Below, piece after piece: positions 7,208 through 14,050 of a stretch of DNA of 16,381 nt; position 1 is the stretch's first letter; every line of letters starts with the position of its first letter. Made by a program: the position numbers and the translations under genes. This stretch comes from JAAXTX01 sp037139695 (GTDB lineage: Bacteria > Patescibacteriota > Minisyncoccia > Moranbacterales > UBA1568). The stretch spans positions 1-16,381 of the forward strand of contig JBAXFX010000024.1 of NCBI GenBank assembly GCA_037139695.1, read 5' to 3'. The notes below the pieces were generated by a model. It had not been told where the DNA came from. It saw only the letters and a program-made list of their open reading frames with translations, and ran no database searches.

Positions 7208-7867
7208 TTATGATTTCTGAAGGAATGTAATCTCCATAGTCTTTCCGTCAAGGTCCTTTTTCTTGAAAGTAAGCTTCGGAAGCTCCTCCCCGACCTTGCA
7301 GTTTGTCTCACGGACGAATTCCTCCTGGCTAGCGGCATCTATCTCCACGCCATCCATCTTATAGTGCATCGGGATGGCAATCTTCGGCTCAATGGCATGA
7401 ATCAGCTCGTCGACTTTCTTCGTCAGGATAGCGTCCCCGCCCCCGATCGGCACGAACAGGATATCGACATCACCGATCTTGCCAATCGTCGTACTATCAA
7501 GTTCGTGACCGAGCGCACCGAGGAAGGCGATACGAATCTCTTCGGAATCAAATACGTACACGGTATTCTGACCGCGGGTCACGCCTCCTTCCGCATCACG
7601 GAAGGTCGGAAATCCAAGGATACCGACGCCGTCCGCCGCGTATTCGCCGGGAGTATGCACGATGACCGGATCGCCCTTAAGGCCTGAGAGGGATTCATCG
7701 GTCGGGTCGATATGTGAGAGTAAGACGATATCCGCGTGCCCGAACGGAGACCGAATTCCGGTCTTTTTCCCAGGGAGATCGGTCCAGATGACGATATCAT
7801 CAGTGGCACGCCCTCCGGGTTTCGTCGTTATCTTGAAACAATAGTCCCCGTAGTATTGGATATTCAT
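7208..7867 (-). CDS. UlaG-like metallo-beta-lactamase-fold protein with degenerate metal site
   Basis: 219 residues with the compact MBL fold of the UlaG-like (beta-lactamase superfamily 2-type) hydrolases. Recognisable family blocks are the start MNIQYYGDYCFKI, HTPGEYAADGVGI, QNTVYVFDSEEIRIAFLG, IGDVDILFVPIGG and IPMHYK. The usual metal-binding signature HxHxDH is replaced by SHIDPTDE (H52, D54, D57), and the usual HLGDLG block reads FLGALG (115-120). At least three expected ligands are therefore missing, although H168 in PMHYK remains. The protein may have lost hydrolase activity or bind metal differently. ATG at 7867 is preferred over the in-frame TTG at 7879, which adds four residues. It is first in a unit with a small membrane protein and gyrA, driven by the promoter at 7908-7937. 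Confidence 0.88.
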   Translation of the reverse strand: MNIQYYGDYCFKITTKPGGRATDDIVIWTDLPGKKTGIRSPFGHADIVLLSHIDPTDESLSGLKGDPVIVHTPGEYAADGVGILGFPTFRDAEGGVTRGQNTVYVFDSEEIRIAFLGALGHELDSTTIGKIGDVDILFVPIGGGDAILTKKVDELIHAIEPKIAIPMHYKMDGVEIDAASQEEFVRETNCKVGEELPKLTFKKKDLDGKTMEITFLQKS

Positions 7868-7907
7868 GGCGGTCTTCAAAAAAGAAAAAACCTTCCGGTC
7901 AAGAAGA

Positions 7908-7937
7908 AGTCTAGCATGGAAATAAGCCTCTTGCCAA
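7908..7937 (-). promoter_or_regulatory. Promoter of the MBL-fold / membrane protein / gyrA unit
   Basis: On the minus strand TTGGCA (-35, 7932-7937, 5 of 6) and TAGACT (-10, 7908-7913, 4 of 6, with TG one base upstream giving an extended -10) are separated by 18 bases. Transcription would start near 7901, about 33 bases before the ATG. The -35 hexamer lies inside the perfect inverted repeat 7926-7942. Confidence 0.55.
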
Positions 7938-7942
7938 GAGGC
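7926..7942. repeat. Perfect inverted repeat over the minus-strand -35 element
   Basis: GCCTCTT (7926-7932) and AAGAGGC (7936-7942) flank a 3-base centre. The repeat covers the -35 hexamer of the leftward promoter, a typical place for an operator. No T-run follows, so it is not a good terminator. Confidence 0.5.
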
Positions 7943-7946
7943 GGAA

Positions 7947-7961
7947 CAAGCCTTCAGCTTG
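7947..7961. repeat. Perfect inverted repeat abutting the plus-strand -35 element
   Basis: CAAGC (7947-7951) and GCTTG (7957-7961) flank a 5-base centre. Its right arm overlaps the TTG of the rightward -35 hexamer. It forms a pair with the repeat at 7926-7942 in the divergent promoter region. Confidence 0.4.
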
Positions 7962-7987
7962 CCAAAAAAAATAAAATGATGTATGCT
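7959..7987 (+). promoter_or_regulatory. Promoter of the rpsA-like gene
   Basis: TTGCCA (-35, 7959-7964, 5 of 6) and TATGCT (-10, 7982-7987, 4 of 6) are exactly 17 bases apart, with an A-rich spacer. Transcription would begin near 7994. The resulting leader of about 89 bases contains GGCGT (8031-8035) and ACGCC further on that can pair, so it may be structured. Confidence 0.6.
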
Positions 7988-8082
7988 TTCTCGTACGTTT
8001 CCCGGGTCTACCCGCGGAACTTTCAGAAAGGCGTCTTAATCGATAACCGGGATCACACGCCTTATCCCACGACCGCACCCCT

Positions 8083-9243
8083 ATGAATAAAACAGCCTCA
8101 GAGAAGGATCTTTCGACCCTTCTGACGGAAGATTCCCTGCACATTCCCGCCGTGGGCGATGTCATCCTAGGCACTGTCATCAGTGTCGCCTCGAATAATG
8201 CCCTGGTCGACCTCGGACCGCTCGGCACCGGCGTCGTCTTGGGAAAGGAGATGAAAAGCGGACTCGGTGGCAATGCTAAACTCCATGTCGGCGAAGAAGT
8301 GAGCGCGACATTGACCAGCTTCGAGAACGAGGATGGCGATATCGAAATTTCCATCCGTGAAGCCTCCTACGAGAAGTCCTGGGAAGACCTTCAGGAGAAG
8401 CTCGATAACAAAGTCGTCGTCGATACGAAGGTGCTCGATGCGAACAAGGGCGGCCTCATGGTCGAGTTGAACGGCATTATGGGCTTCCTTCCAGTCTCTC
8501 AGCTCGCTAACGAGCACTATCCGCGCGTCGAGGACGGTGACAAAAACAAGATTCTCGAACTCCTCAAGGCCCTTATCGGCGTCACGATCAACGTGCGCAT
8601 CCTCGATACGGACCGCGAGAACGAGAAGCTCATCGTCAGCGAGAAGGCCGCGCAGAGCGAACGCGACCGTGAGCTTATCAACCGGCTTCGTGCCGGGGAC
8701 GAGATCGAGGGCGAAGTATCCGGCGTCGTCGACTTCGGTGCATTCGTCAAATTCGATGCCCCGACCGACAAGGATGGGAAGAAGGCCAGCCAGAAGCTCG
8801 AAGGGCTCGTCCACATTTCCGAACTCGCCTGGCAACTTATCGACGATCCGCGCGAGATTATCAAGACTGGCGACGTGGTCAAGGCGAAAATTATCGGCAT
8901 CGAAGATACGCGCATCTCACTTTCCATGAAGGCGCTCAAGGACGACCCGTGGTCCAAAGTGTCGGAACGATACGAGGTGAATCAGACCGTTTCCGGAAAA
9001 GTCGACAAGATCAACCACTTCGGAGCCTTCGTCTATCTCGACAAGGACATCCATGGCCTGGCGCATGTTTCCGAGTTCCACGACGTCTATCCCGGAAAGA
9101 AGATGGAAGACATCTTCAGGGTAGGTGAGACATATGACTGGAAAATCCTCTCCATCGAGCCGAAAGCGCACCGTATGGGACTCCTCCCCATCAAAGACAG
9201 CATGAAGAAAAAGAAGAGCGCCGAGGAGAAGGACGAGAAATAA
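8083..9243 (+). CDS. rpsA: Ribosomal protein S1-like protein with four S1 domains
   Basis: 386 residues containing four S1 RNA-binding domains at about 23-93, 108-187, 204-284 and 299-368. The third and fourth are the best conserved (VDFGAFVKF...GLVHISEL and INHFGAFVYL...GLAHVSEF). A lysine- and glutamate-rich tail ends the protein. S1 binds mRNA and helps load it on the 30S subunit; proteobacterial S1 has six domains, while four-domain versions are common elsewhere, so full equivalence is inference. ATG at 8083 has no Shine-Dalgarno and is preceded by a pyrimidine-rich ACCCCT, the same context as ftsH. It is transcribed divergently from the MBL-fold unit and followed at once by a strong terminator. 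The first domain is divergent (SVASNNALVDLGPLGTGVV), as expected for S1. Confidence 0.93.
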   Translation: MNKTASEKDLSTLLTEDSLHIPAVGDVILGTVISVASNNALVDLGPLGTGVVLGKEMKSGLGGNAKLHVGEEVSATLTSFENEDGDIEISIREASYEKSWEDLQEKLDNKVVVDTKVLDANKGGLMVELNGIMGFLPVSQLANEHYPRVEDGDKNKILELLKALIGVTINVRILDTDRENEKLIVSEKAAQSERDRELINRLRAGDEIEGEVSGVVDFGAFVKFDAPTDKDGKKASQKLEGLVHISELAWQLIDDPREIIKTGDVVKAKIIGIEDTRISLSMKALKDDPWSKVSERYEVNQTVSGKVDKINHFGAFVYLDKDIHGLAHVSEFHDVYPGKKMEDIFRVGETYDWKILSIEPKAHRMGLLPIKDSMKKKKSAEEKDEK

Positions 9244-9250
9244 GCCTTCG

Positions 9251-9276
9251 AAAGTCCCGCCGCGCGCGGGACTTTT
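9251..9276 (+). terminator. Intrinsic terminator after the rpsA-like gene
   Basis: A perfect 10-bp stem (9251-9260 with 9266-9275) with a 5-base GC loop is followed by TTTT, CG and TTT. It begins 7 bases after the TAA stop and separates rpsA from the guanylate-kinase homologue, which starts only 26 bases later without an obvious promoter of its own. Confidence 0.85.
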
Positions 9277-9302
9277 CGTTTCTACTCCGTAAAGAATGTT
9301 TT

Positions 9303-9881
9303 ATGAACACCAAACGCCTGTTTATCATTTCTGGACCGTCCGGAGCGGGCGAGGACTCCATCATCGCCGGTCTGTACGGCCGACTTCCGGTCGAGCGTGT
9401 CATCACGACGACGACCCGGGCTATGCGACCGAACGAGGCCATCGGGAATCCCTATTATTTCATTCCCCGGGCCGAATTCGAGGCGATTCGCGACAACGAC
9501 GGATTCGCTGAATGGGCCGAAGAATACAACGGGCAACTTTACGGGGTGACACACAAGGAACTCGAGCGCGTCGCCTCGTCGGAAAAAATTGGCCTTTGGA
9601 AAATCGAATGGAAAGGCGTCATGACGGCCAAACGGATGTTTCCTGGCATCATAGCCATATTTGTCACCGCCTCTCTGGAAAGTATCGCCACACGCCTTCG
9701 GAAACGGGACAACCTTTCAGAAGCCTACCTAGCGGAACGGATGACATACACGAAGGAATGGATGCATCATACCGATATTTATGACTACATCATCGAAAAT
9801 CGCGACGGCGAACTCGAAAAGGCCGTCGATCAGGCGGAATCCATCATCCGAGAATGCGTCGGCGATATCGACCGAAAATAA
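9303..9881 (+). CDS. gmk: Guanylate kinase homologue with altered Walker A motif
   Basis: 192 residues with the guanylate kinase layout. Guanylate kinases phosphorylate GMP to GDP with ATP. Family marks are the N-terminal P-loop, TTTTRAMRPNEAIGNPYYF (GMP-binding segment, 35-53), FAEWAEEYNGQLYGV (68-82), and the lid and C-terminal part RLRKRDNLSEAYLAERM...YDYIIEN. The P-loop reads GPSGAGEDS (11-19). The essential Walker A lysine is glutamate (E17, codon GAG at 9351-9353) and the next Ser/Thr is aspartate. The Walker B-like IDxQG segment reads IEWKG (101-105). Activity on GMP is therefore uncertain; it may be a divergent kinase-fold protein. ATG at 9303 is the first in-frame start and lies 26 bases past the rpsA terminator; the Shine-Dalgarno is poor. 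tilS starts 34 bases after its stop. Confidence 0.88.
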   Translation: MNTKRLFIISGPSGAGEDSIIAGLYGRLPVERVITTTTRAMRPNEAIGNPYYFIPRAEFEAIRDNDGFAEWAEEYNGQLYGVTHKELERVASSEKIGLWKIEWKGVMTAKRMFPGIIAIFVTASLESIATRLRKRDNLSEAYLAERMTYTKEWMHHTDIYDYIIENRDGELEKAVDQAESIIRECVGDIDRK

Positions 9882-9915
9882 GCCGATTTTCTTATCGTCT
9901 TCTTTCGGACGAGCA

Positions 9916-10869
9916 TTGGTCAAGCGAATCCAAAATCACGATTTCCAAAACAAACTCCTCATAAAAGGCAGTTCTATTCTCGTTGCCTGTTCAGGAGGAC
10001 CGGACAGCGTCGCGTTGCTTCATATTTTCCTTTCCCTACGAGACAAACTCAGTCTTCGACTCGGGGTCGCACATGTGAATTACCGCATCCGAAAAGCGGA
10101 TGCCGATAAGGATGAGCTCCTTGTACGGCACTCCTGTGCGGAATATGGGATTCCGTTTTTTGTCCTTCATCCGAAAAACGCCGTCGGGAAAAATGAGGAG
10201 GCGCTTCGGGATATCCGTTATAGTTTTTTCGAACAGATCCGTAAACGGGAGAAGTTTGATGCAATCGCCGTCGCCCATACCGAAGATGACCAGGCAGAAA
10301 CCGTACTCATCCGCCTTCTTCGTGGCTCAGGACCGGACGGGCTCGCCGCCATGAGACCTCGAAACGGCCACATTATTCGGCCCTTCCTCGACATTCCGAA
10401 AAACGATATCCTCCGTTTTCTCCGAGATGAGCAAATCCCCTTTCATACAGATACGACGAACAACGATACCTCCATCCTCCGAAACCGTATCAGGCATAAG
10501 CTTCTTCCCCTCCTTGAACAGGATTACCAACCGGGAATCAGAAAGATTCTCGCCCGAACCGCTCGGATTTTCGAGGAAAATACTCTTTCTGAACGGCTGG
10601 AAGCTCCCATTCTCCCATATGCCAATATCCGGCTCGGCATCCTGTTTCTACGAAGCGATTATATGCGCTTCCCGGCGCAGGTCCAGGCAAGCGAACTCCG
10701 ACGATTATACCGCATCGTTTCCAAAACGGGATCGAATCCGGCCGAGTCGTTCGTCCGCGAGATAGAAAAGCTCATCGGGAGCACGAAAGGGAAAATCCGG
10801 ACCTATGTCTCCGGACAGTTGAAAATAGAGGTGAAAGGTGATAAAGTTACCATGATACGGAACAAATAA
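9916..10869 (+). CDS. tilS: tRNA(Ile)-lysidine synthase
   Basis: ATP-dependent enzyme that converts C34 of tRNA-Ile(CAU) to lysidine so that it reads AUA and accepts isoleucine. The N-terminal PP-loop is ACSGGPDSVALL (SGGPDS at 26-31), followed by AHTEDDQAETVLIRLLRGSGPDGL (120-143) and the RPFLDIPKNDI and DTTNNDTSILRNRIRHKLLP blocks. The 317-residue length matches the short form that lacks most of the C-terminal region found in the larger enterobacterial enzyme. I chose TTG at 9916, which places about 25 residues before the PP-loop as in homologues and has GGACGAG just upstream. The longer in-frame ATG at 9781 would overlap the guanylate-kinase gene by 100 bases and code for a low-complexity extension. 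ftsH follows after 22 bases, a neighbourhood seen in many bacteria. Confidence 0.93.
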   Translation: MVKRIQNHDFQNKLLIKGSSILVACSGGPDSVALLHIFLSLRDKLSLRLGVAHVNYRIRKADADKDELLVRHSCAEYGIPFFVLHPKNAVGKNEEALRDIRYSFFEQIRKREKFDAIAVAHTEDDQAETVLIRLLRGSGPDGLAAMRPRNGHIIRPFLDIPKNDILRFLRDEQIPFHTDTTNNDTSILRNRIRHKLLPLLEQDYQPGIRKILARTARIFEENTLSERLEAPILPYANIRLGILFLRSDYMRFPAQVQASELRRLYRIVSKTGSNPAESFVREIEKLIGSTKGKIRTYVSGQLKIEVKGDKVTMIRNK

Positions 10870-10891
10870 GCTCCCCTGATTACACACCCCT

Positions 10892-12808
10892 ATGGACAAA
10901 CTCATGAAAAATATCGTCACGATCGTCATCATTTTCTTCATTATCTCTGGAATCCTCATCCTTTCCCAGGAAAGCGCGCCGAAGCCCGAAGATATCACTC
11001 TCTCCACGCTCGTTTCACAGATCAATGACGGGCAGGTGAAGGCCATCGACGTCTCCACGAACGATTTGTCCGTCACCCTTTCGGACGGAAAGAAGGAAAA
11101 TACCCAGAAAGAGGCCGAATCATCCCTTACCGAGACGTTCAAAAATTACGGGGTCGATCCCGGCAAGCTCGACGCGGTCTCAATCAATATCAAGAAAGAG
11201 TCCGATGCGTCGTTCTGGGCGACGACCATCCTTCCCTTTCTTCTTCCGTTCCTGCTCGTCGGCGGATTCGTGTGGTTCATGATGAGACAGGCGCAGCGCG
11301 GAAATTCGCAGGCGATGAACTTCGGCCTTTCCCGGGCGCGCATTCTCGATCCGAAGAACAAAAACAAGCGTATCACCTTCGCCGATGTCGCCGGATCGAA
11401 GGAAGCGAAGGAAGAACTGAGTGAAATCGTCGAATTTCTCAAGCACCCGAAAAAATTTCTCGCCATGGGTGCCAAGATTCCGAAAGGCGTCCTCCTGCTC
11501 GGCTCCCCAGGAACCGGTAAGACGCTGATTGCCAAGGCGGTCGCCGGCGAAGCGGGCGTACCCTTCTTCAATATTTCCGGTTCGGAATTCGTCGAAATGT
11601 TCGTCGGCGTCGGCGCAAGCCGGGTCCGAGACCTCTTCAAGCAGGCAAAAAAGAGCGCTCCTGCAATCGTCTTCATCGACGAGATCGATGCGGTCGGTCG
11701 ACACCGGGGCGCCGGCCTCGGTGGCGGACACGATGAGCGTGAGCAGACCCTGAACCAGATCCTCGTCGAAATGGACGGGTTCGAGACGGAAACCAATGTC
11801 ATCGTCATCGCCGCGACCAACCGCCCCGACGTTCTCGACCCGGCACTACTCCGGCCCGGTCGGTTCGACCGACGTGTCACCATGGATCTGCCCGATATCA
11901 ACGATCGGGAGGCTATTCTCACCATCCATCTCAAGGGAAAGCCGCTTTCAAAGAAGGTGAATGTCCGGCGCCTTGCCGAACGGACCCCGGGGTTCTCCGG
12001 CGCCGATCTTGCCAACCTCGTCAACGAAGCAGCTATTCTCGCGACCCGGCGATCAAGAAAATCCATCGGCATGGACGAACTTGCGGAATCGATCGAGAAA
12101 GTCATCCTCGGTCCGGAACGGCGGAGTCGGGTCATCAATACGAAGGAGAAGGAAATCATCGCCTATCACGAGGCCGGGCATGCCCTCGTGGCCGCGAGCC
12201 TTCCGAATGCCGATCCGGTTCAGAAGATTTCCATCATTTCCCGCGGTAATGCCGGCGGATACACACTTTCCGTCCCGACCGAGGATAAAAGCCTTCATTC
12301 CTCGGAGTATTTTCGAGACGAGCTCTCGGTTCTGCTCGGTGGGTATTCCGCGGAACGGCTCACGTTCAGTGATACGACCACCGGACCGTCGAACGATCTC
12401 GAACGAGCGACCGCTCTGGCCCGCAACATGGTTACCCGCTACGGCATGAGTCGTCTCGGCGCGCGGACCTTCGGCCACAAGGAAGAGCTCGTTTTCCTTG
12501 GTAAGGATCTCCACGAGGAACGGAATTATTCCGACGAGACCGCCAAGATGATCGATACCGAGGTCGCGAAATTCGTCGAGGACGCCTTGCATCGCTCGAC
12601 CAGCATCCTCACCGAGAAGAAATCCCTCCTCAAGACCCTCGCGGATGCGCTTCTCGAACGGGAAACCCTTGAAAAAGACGAGTTCGACGCCATTATTGCC
12701 GGAAAGCCCCTTCCGAAAAGGGAACAGGTCGAGGAAAAGAAAAAAATGAATGCCGATCTCGAAGAAGTACCAGTCGAGGTGAATATCTCCTCGGAAAAGA
12801 CCGAGTAA
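10892..12808 (+). CDS. ftsH: ATP-dependent zinc metalloprotease FtsH
   Basis: 638-residue hexameric membrane-anchored AAA+ protease that degrades damaged membrane proteins and regulatory proteins. In order: transmembrane helix 1 (about 7-26), an extracytoplasmic segment, transmembrane helix 2 (about 109-131), AAA+ domain with Walker A GSPGTGKT (204-211), pore motif FVGV (237-240), Walker B FIDEID (261-266) and the second region of homology ATNRPDVLDPALLRPGRFDRR, then the protease domain with zinc motif HEAGH (426-430) and third ligand D502. Walker A has serine where most FtsH have proline (GPPGTGKT), a mild variation that keeps the key K210 and T211. ATG at 10892 lacks a Shine-Dalgarno and shares the CACCCCTATG context with rpsA. 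The next gene starts 18 bases after its stop. Confidence 0.97.
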   Translation: MDKLMKNIVTIVIIFFIISGILILSQESAPKPEDITLSTLVSQINDGQVKAIDVSTNDLSVTLSDGKKENTQKEAESSLTETFKNYGVDPGKLDAVSINIKKESDASFWATTILPFLLPFLLVGGFVWFMMRQAQRGNSQAMNFGLSRARILDPKNKNKRITFADVAGSKEAKEELSEIVEFLKHPKKFLAMGAKIPKGVLLLGSPGTGKTLIAKAVAGEAGVPFFNISGSEFVEMFVGVGASRVRDLFKQAKKSAPAIVFIDEIDAVGRHRGAGLGGGHDEREQTLNQILVEMDGFETETNVIVIAATNRPDVLDPALLRPGRFDRRVTMDLPDINDREAILTIHLKGKPLSKKVNVRRLAERTPGFSGADLANLVNEAAILATRRSRKSIGMDELAESIEKVILGPERRSRVINTKEKEIIAYHEAGHALVAASLPNADPVQKISIISRGNAGGYTLSVPTEDKSLHSSEYFRDELSVLLGGYSAERLTFSDTTTGPSNDLERATALARNMVTRYGMSRLGARTFGHKEELVFLGKDLHEERNYSDETAKMIDTEVAKFVEDALHRSTSILTEKKSLLKTLADALLERETLEKDEFDAIIAGKPLPKREQVEEKKKMNADLEEVPVEVNISSEKTE

Positions 12809-12826
12809 TAGGAAAGACAGCCCGCT

Positions 12827-13717
12827 ATGTCCGAACATATCCCGACCAACCCATCCGAAAAGATGCTTGGCATCTTTTTAGGATTCTATCTCGAGGCCCT
12901 AAGGCGGATTCCCCGGAATCGAGCCACTATCCTTTTCGCCACAGTGGCCACTCTGACCGGAATCGCTATTCCCGAACTCTTTCAGGAAGGCGCACCCCTT
13001 TCGATGTATGCCGATGCGTTCAATACATTACTTACCACCAATCCCCTTCTTGCGGTTGTGGCTCTTTTTTCCTTTCTTCTTTCCGTCTTTTCAACCGGAG
13101 CCCTCGTTCTTTCCTTGTTCGGAAAAAAAATTCATCAATCGACAAAGGAGTCTTTTTCCGTCCTTTTTCAATCAGTCGGGATCGAAATAGTGTATTTTTC
13201 TTCCGCTCTTCTTGTTTTTCTCATACTCCTTTCTCCAAGTTTTTTCGCCTCGGAAAAGACCGCAATGCTCTCACAGTGGCTCCTTATTTTTGGTTTTCTC
13301 ATCTTTATTCCGATCCTCATCATCCTCACCCTGACCAGGATATACGCGTCCTTTCACGTCCTCCTCTCGAAGACCGATATCAAATCATCCATCCGTCTCG
13401 GATATACGCTGTTTTCCGTTTCATTCCGTGAAAGCCTTCTCTTCGGGGCGCTATATCTCTTTTTTGCACTGCTTACATCCCTCCTCATGACATTGATTTC
13501 ATACGGTTTCACCCTCATTTCTTCCGATGAAACGGCTAAAACCATAGCACTCGTCGCCATTTCCCTCTTCCTCCAAGGGCTCTTCCTCTTTGTCGGAAAA
13601 TCAGTCTGGCTCTCCTTCTTTCTTCGCCTGAATACGAGGCAGGAGCCGATCAAGGAAACCGAGACTTCACAAAACGAGGAAAAGGTGATACAAAAGGAAG
13701 TACCGGAAGCCGGATAA
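12827..13717 (+). CDS. Polytopic membrane protein of unknown function, about six helices
   Basis: 296 residues, not assigned to a named family. Six strongly hydrophobic segments are visible at about 33-52, 72-98, 113-139, 148-176, 202-231 and 237-266. They are preceded by a short cytoplasmic-looking N-terminus with a basic stretch (RRIPRNR) and followed by a charged tail rich in Glu and Lys. No catalytic motif is recognisable. The arrangement resembles the membrane domains found in many CPR hypothetical proteins, so transport, envelope stabilisation or an FtsH-related role are all only guesses. It starts 18 bases past ftsH on the same strand, with AGGAAAG about 11 bases before the ATG, and is probably in the same transcript. 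Codon composition is more AT-rich than ftsH. Confidence 0.8.
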   Translation: MSEHIPTNPSEKMLGIFLGFYLEALRRIPRNRATILFATVATLTGIAIPELFQEGAPLSMYADAFNTLLTTNPLLAVVALFSFLLSVFSTGALVLSLFGKKIHQSTKESFSVLFQSVGIEIVYFSSALLVFLILLSPSFFASEKTAMLSQWLLIFGFLIFIPILIILTLTRIYASFHVLLSKTDIKSSIRLGYTLFSVSFRESLLFGALYLFFALLTSLLMTLISYGFTLISSDETAKTIALVAISLFLQGLFLFVGKSVWLSFFLRLNTRQEPIKETETSQNEEKVIQKEVPEAG

Positions 13718-13739
13718 AAAAACAGACCGGGAAAGAACA

Positions 13740-13838
13740 TTCAATCATCCGTGGGCGGCTAGCTCAGTTGGTTAGAGCGCCACATTGACATTGTGGAGGT
13801 CACAAGTTCGAATCTTGTGTCGCCCACGGATGATTGAA
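13740..13838. repeat. Perfect 13-bp inverted repeat enclosing the tRNA-Val gene
   Basis: TTCAATCATCCGT (13740-13752) and its exact reverse complement (13826-13838) lie immediately outside the acceptor stem, the right arm including the discriminator base. Together with the 7-bp acceptor stem they make a continuous 20-bp helix in the precursor (one G-U pair). The next outer pair (13739/13839) does not match, so the boundary is sharp. Confidence 0.95.
13753..13826 (+). tRNA. tRNA-Val (anticodon GAC)
   Basis: A 74-base cloverleaf: acceptor GGGCGGC (13753-13759) pairing with GTCGCCC (13819-13825, one G-U), D arm GCTC...GAGC, anticodon stem CCACA/TGTGG enclosing loop TTGACAT (anticodon GAC, reads GUC and GUU valine codons), five-base variable loop, T arm ACAAG/CTTGT with TTCGAAT, and discriminator A. 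CCA is not encoded and must be added after processing. It lies 35 bases after the membrane-protein gene with no promoter I can recognise, so it may be co-transcribed from the ftsH side. Confidence 0.97.
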
Positions 13839-13894
13839 ACTTCCTTTGGCCCGAGCATCCCTTTTGTAGTTGGCTCAAAAATTAAGCGGCTACT

Positions 13895-13925
13895 AAAAAA
13901 GAGACGGCCAAACGGTCGTCTCTTT
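13895..13925 (-). terminator. Strong hairpin terminator between convergent units
   Basis: A 12-bp stem (13898-13909 with 13914-13925, one G-U pair) closes a 4-base AAAC loop. On the minus strand it is followed by six T residues (13895-13900), so it terminates the exported-protein unit ending at 14051. On the plus strand it ends in CTCTTTC and TTCTTTC, so it may also stop transcripts coming through tRNA-Val. Confidence 0.85.
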
Positions 13926-14050
13926 CAGTTCTTTCAAAGACTCTGACTTTCAAAAAAATCCCGCCAAGATCGTTAGATCTCTTTCAAAGTATGGTTTTCA
14001 AAGAAGAAATACCTTATTCAGGATAATTTTAGAAGACTCTTGAAAGAAGT
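13926..14050. other. Non-coding segment with repeated TTTCAAA
   Basis: This gene-free stretch between the terminator and the stop codon of the exported protein contains four direct copies of TTTCAAA (13932, 13948, 13982, 13996) and an inverted TTGAAAG near 14040. A weak hairpin (AGACT/AGTCT around 14034-14052) overlaps the stop codon. No gene or RNA is recognised here. Confidence 0.4.

Noticed and set aside
13740..13838. Integration (att) site or permuted tRNA at tRNA-Val
   Set aside because: The flanks are inverted, not direct, repeats; no integrase or partial tRNA copy is present, and the cloverleaf order is normal. A mobile-element scar cannot be fully excluded.
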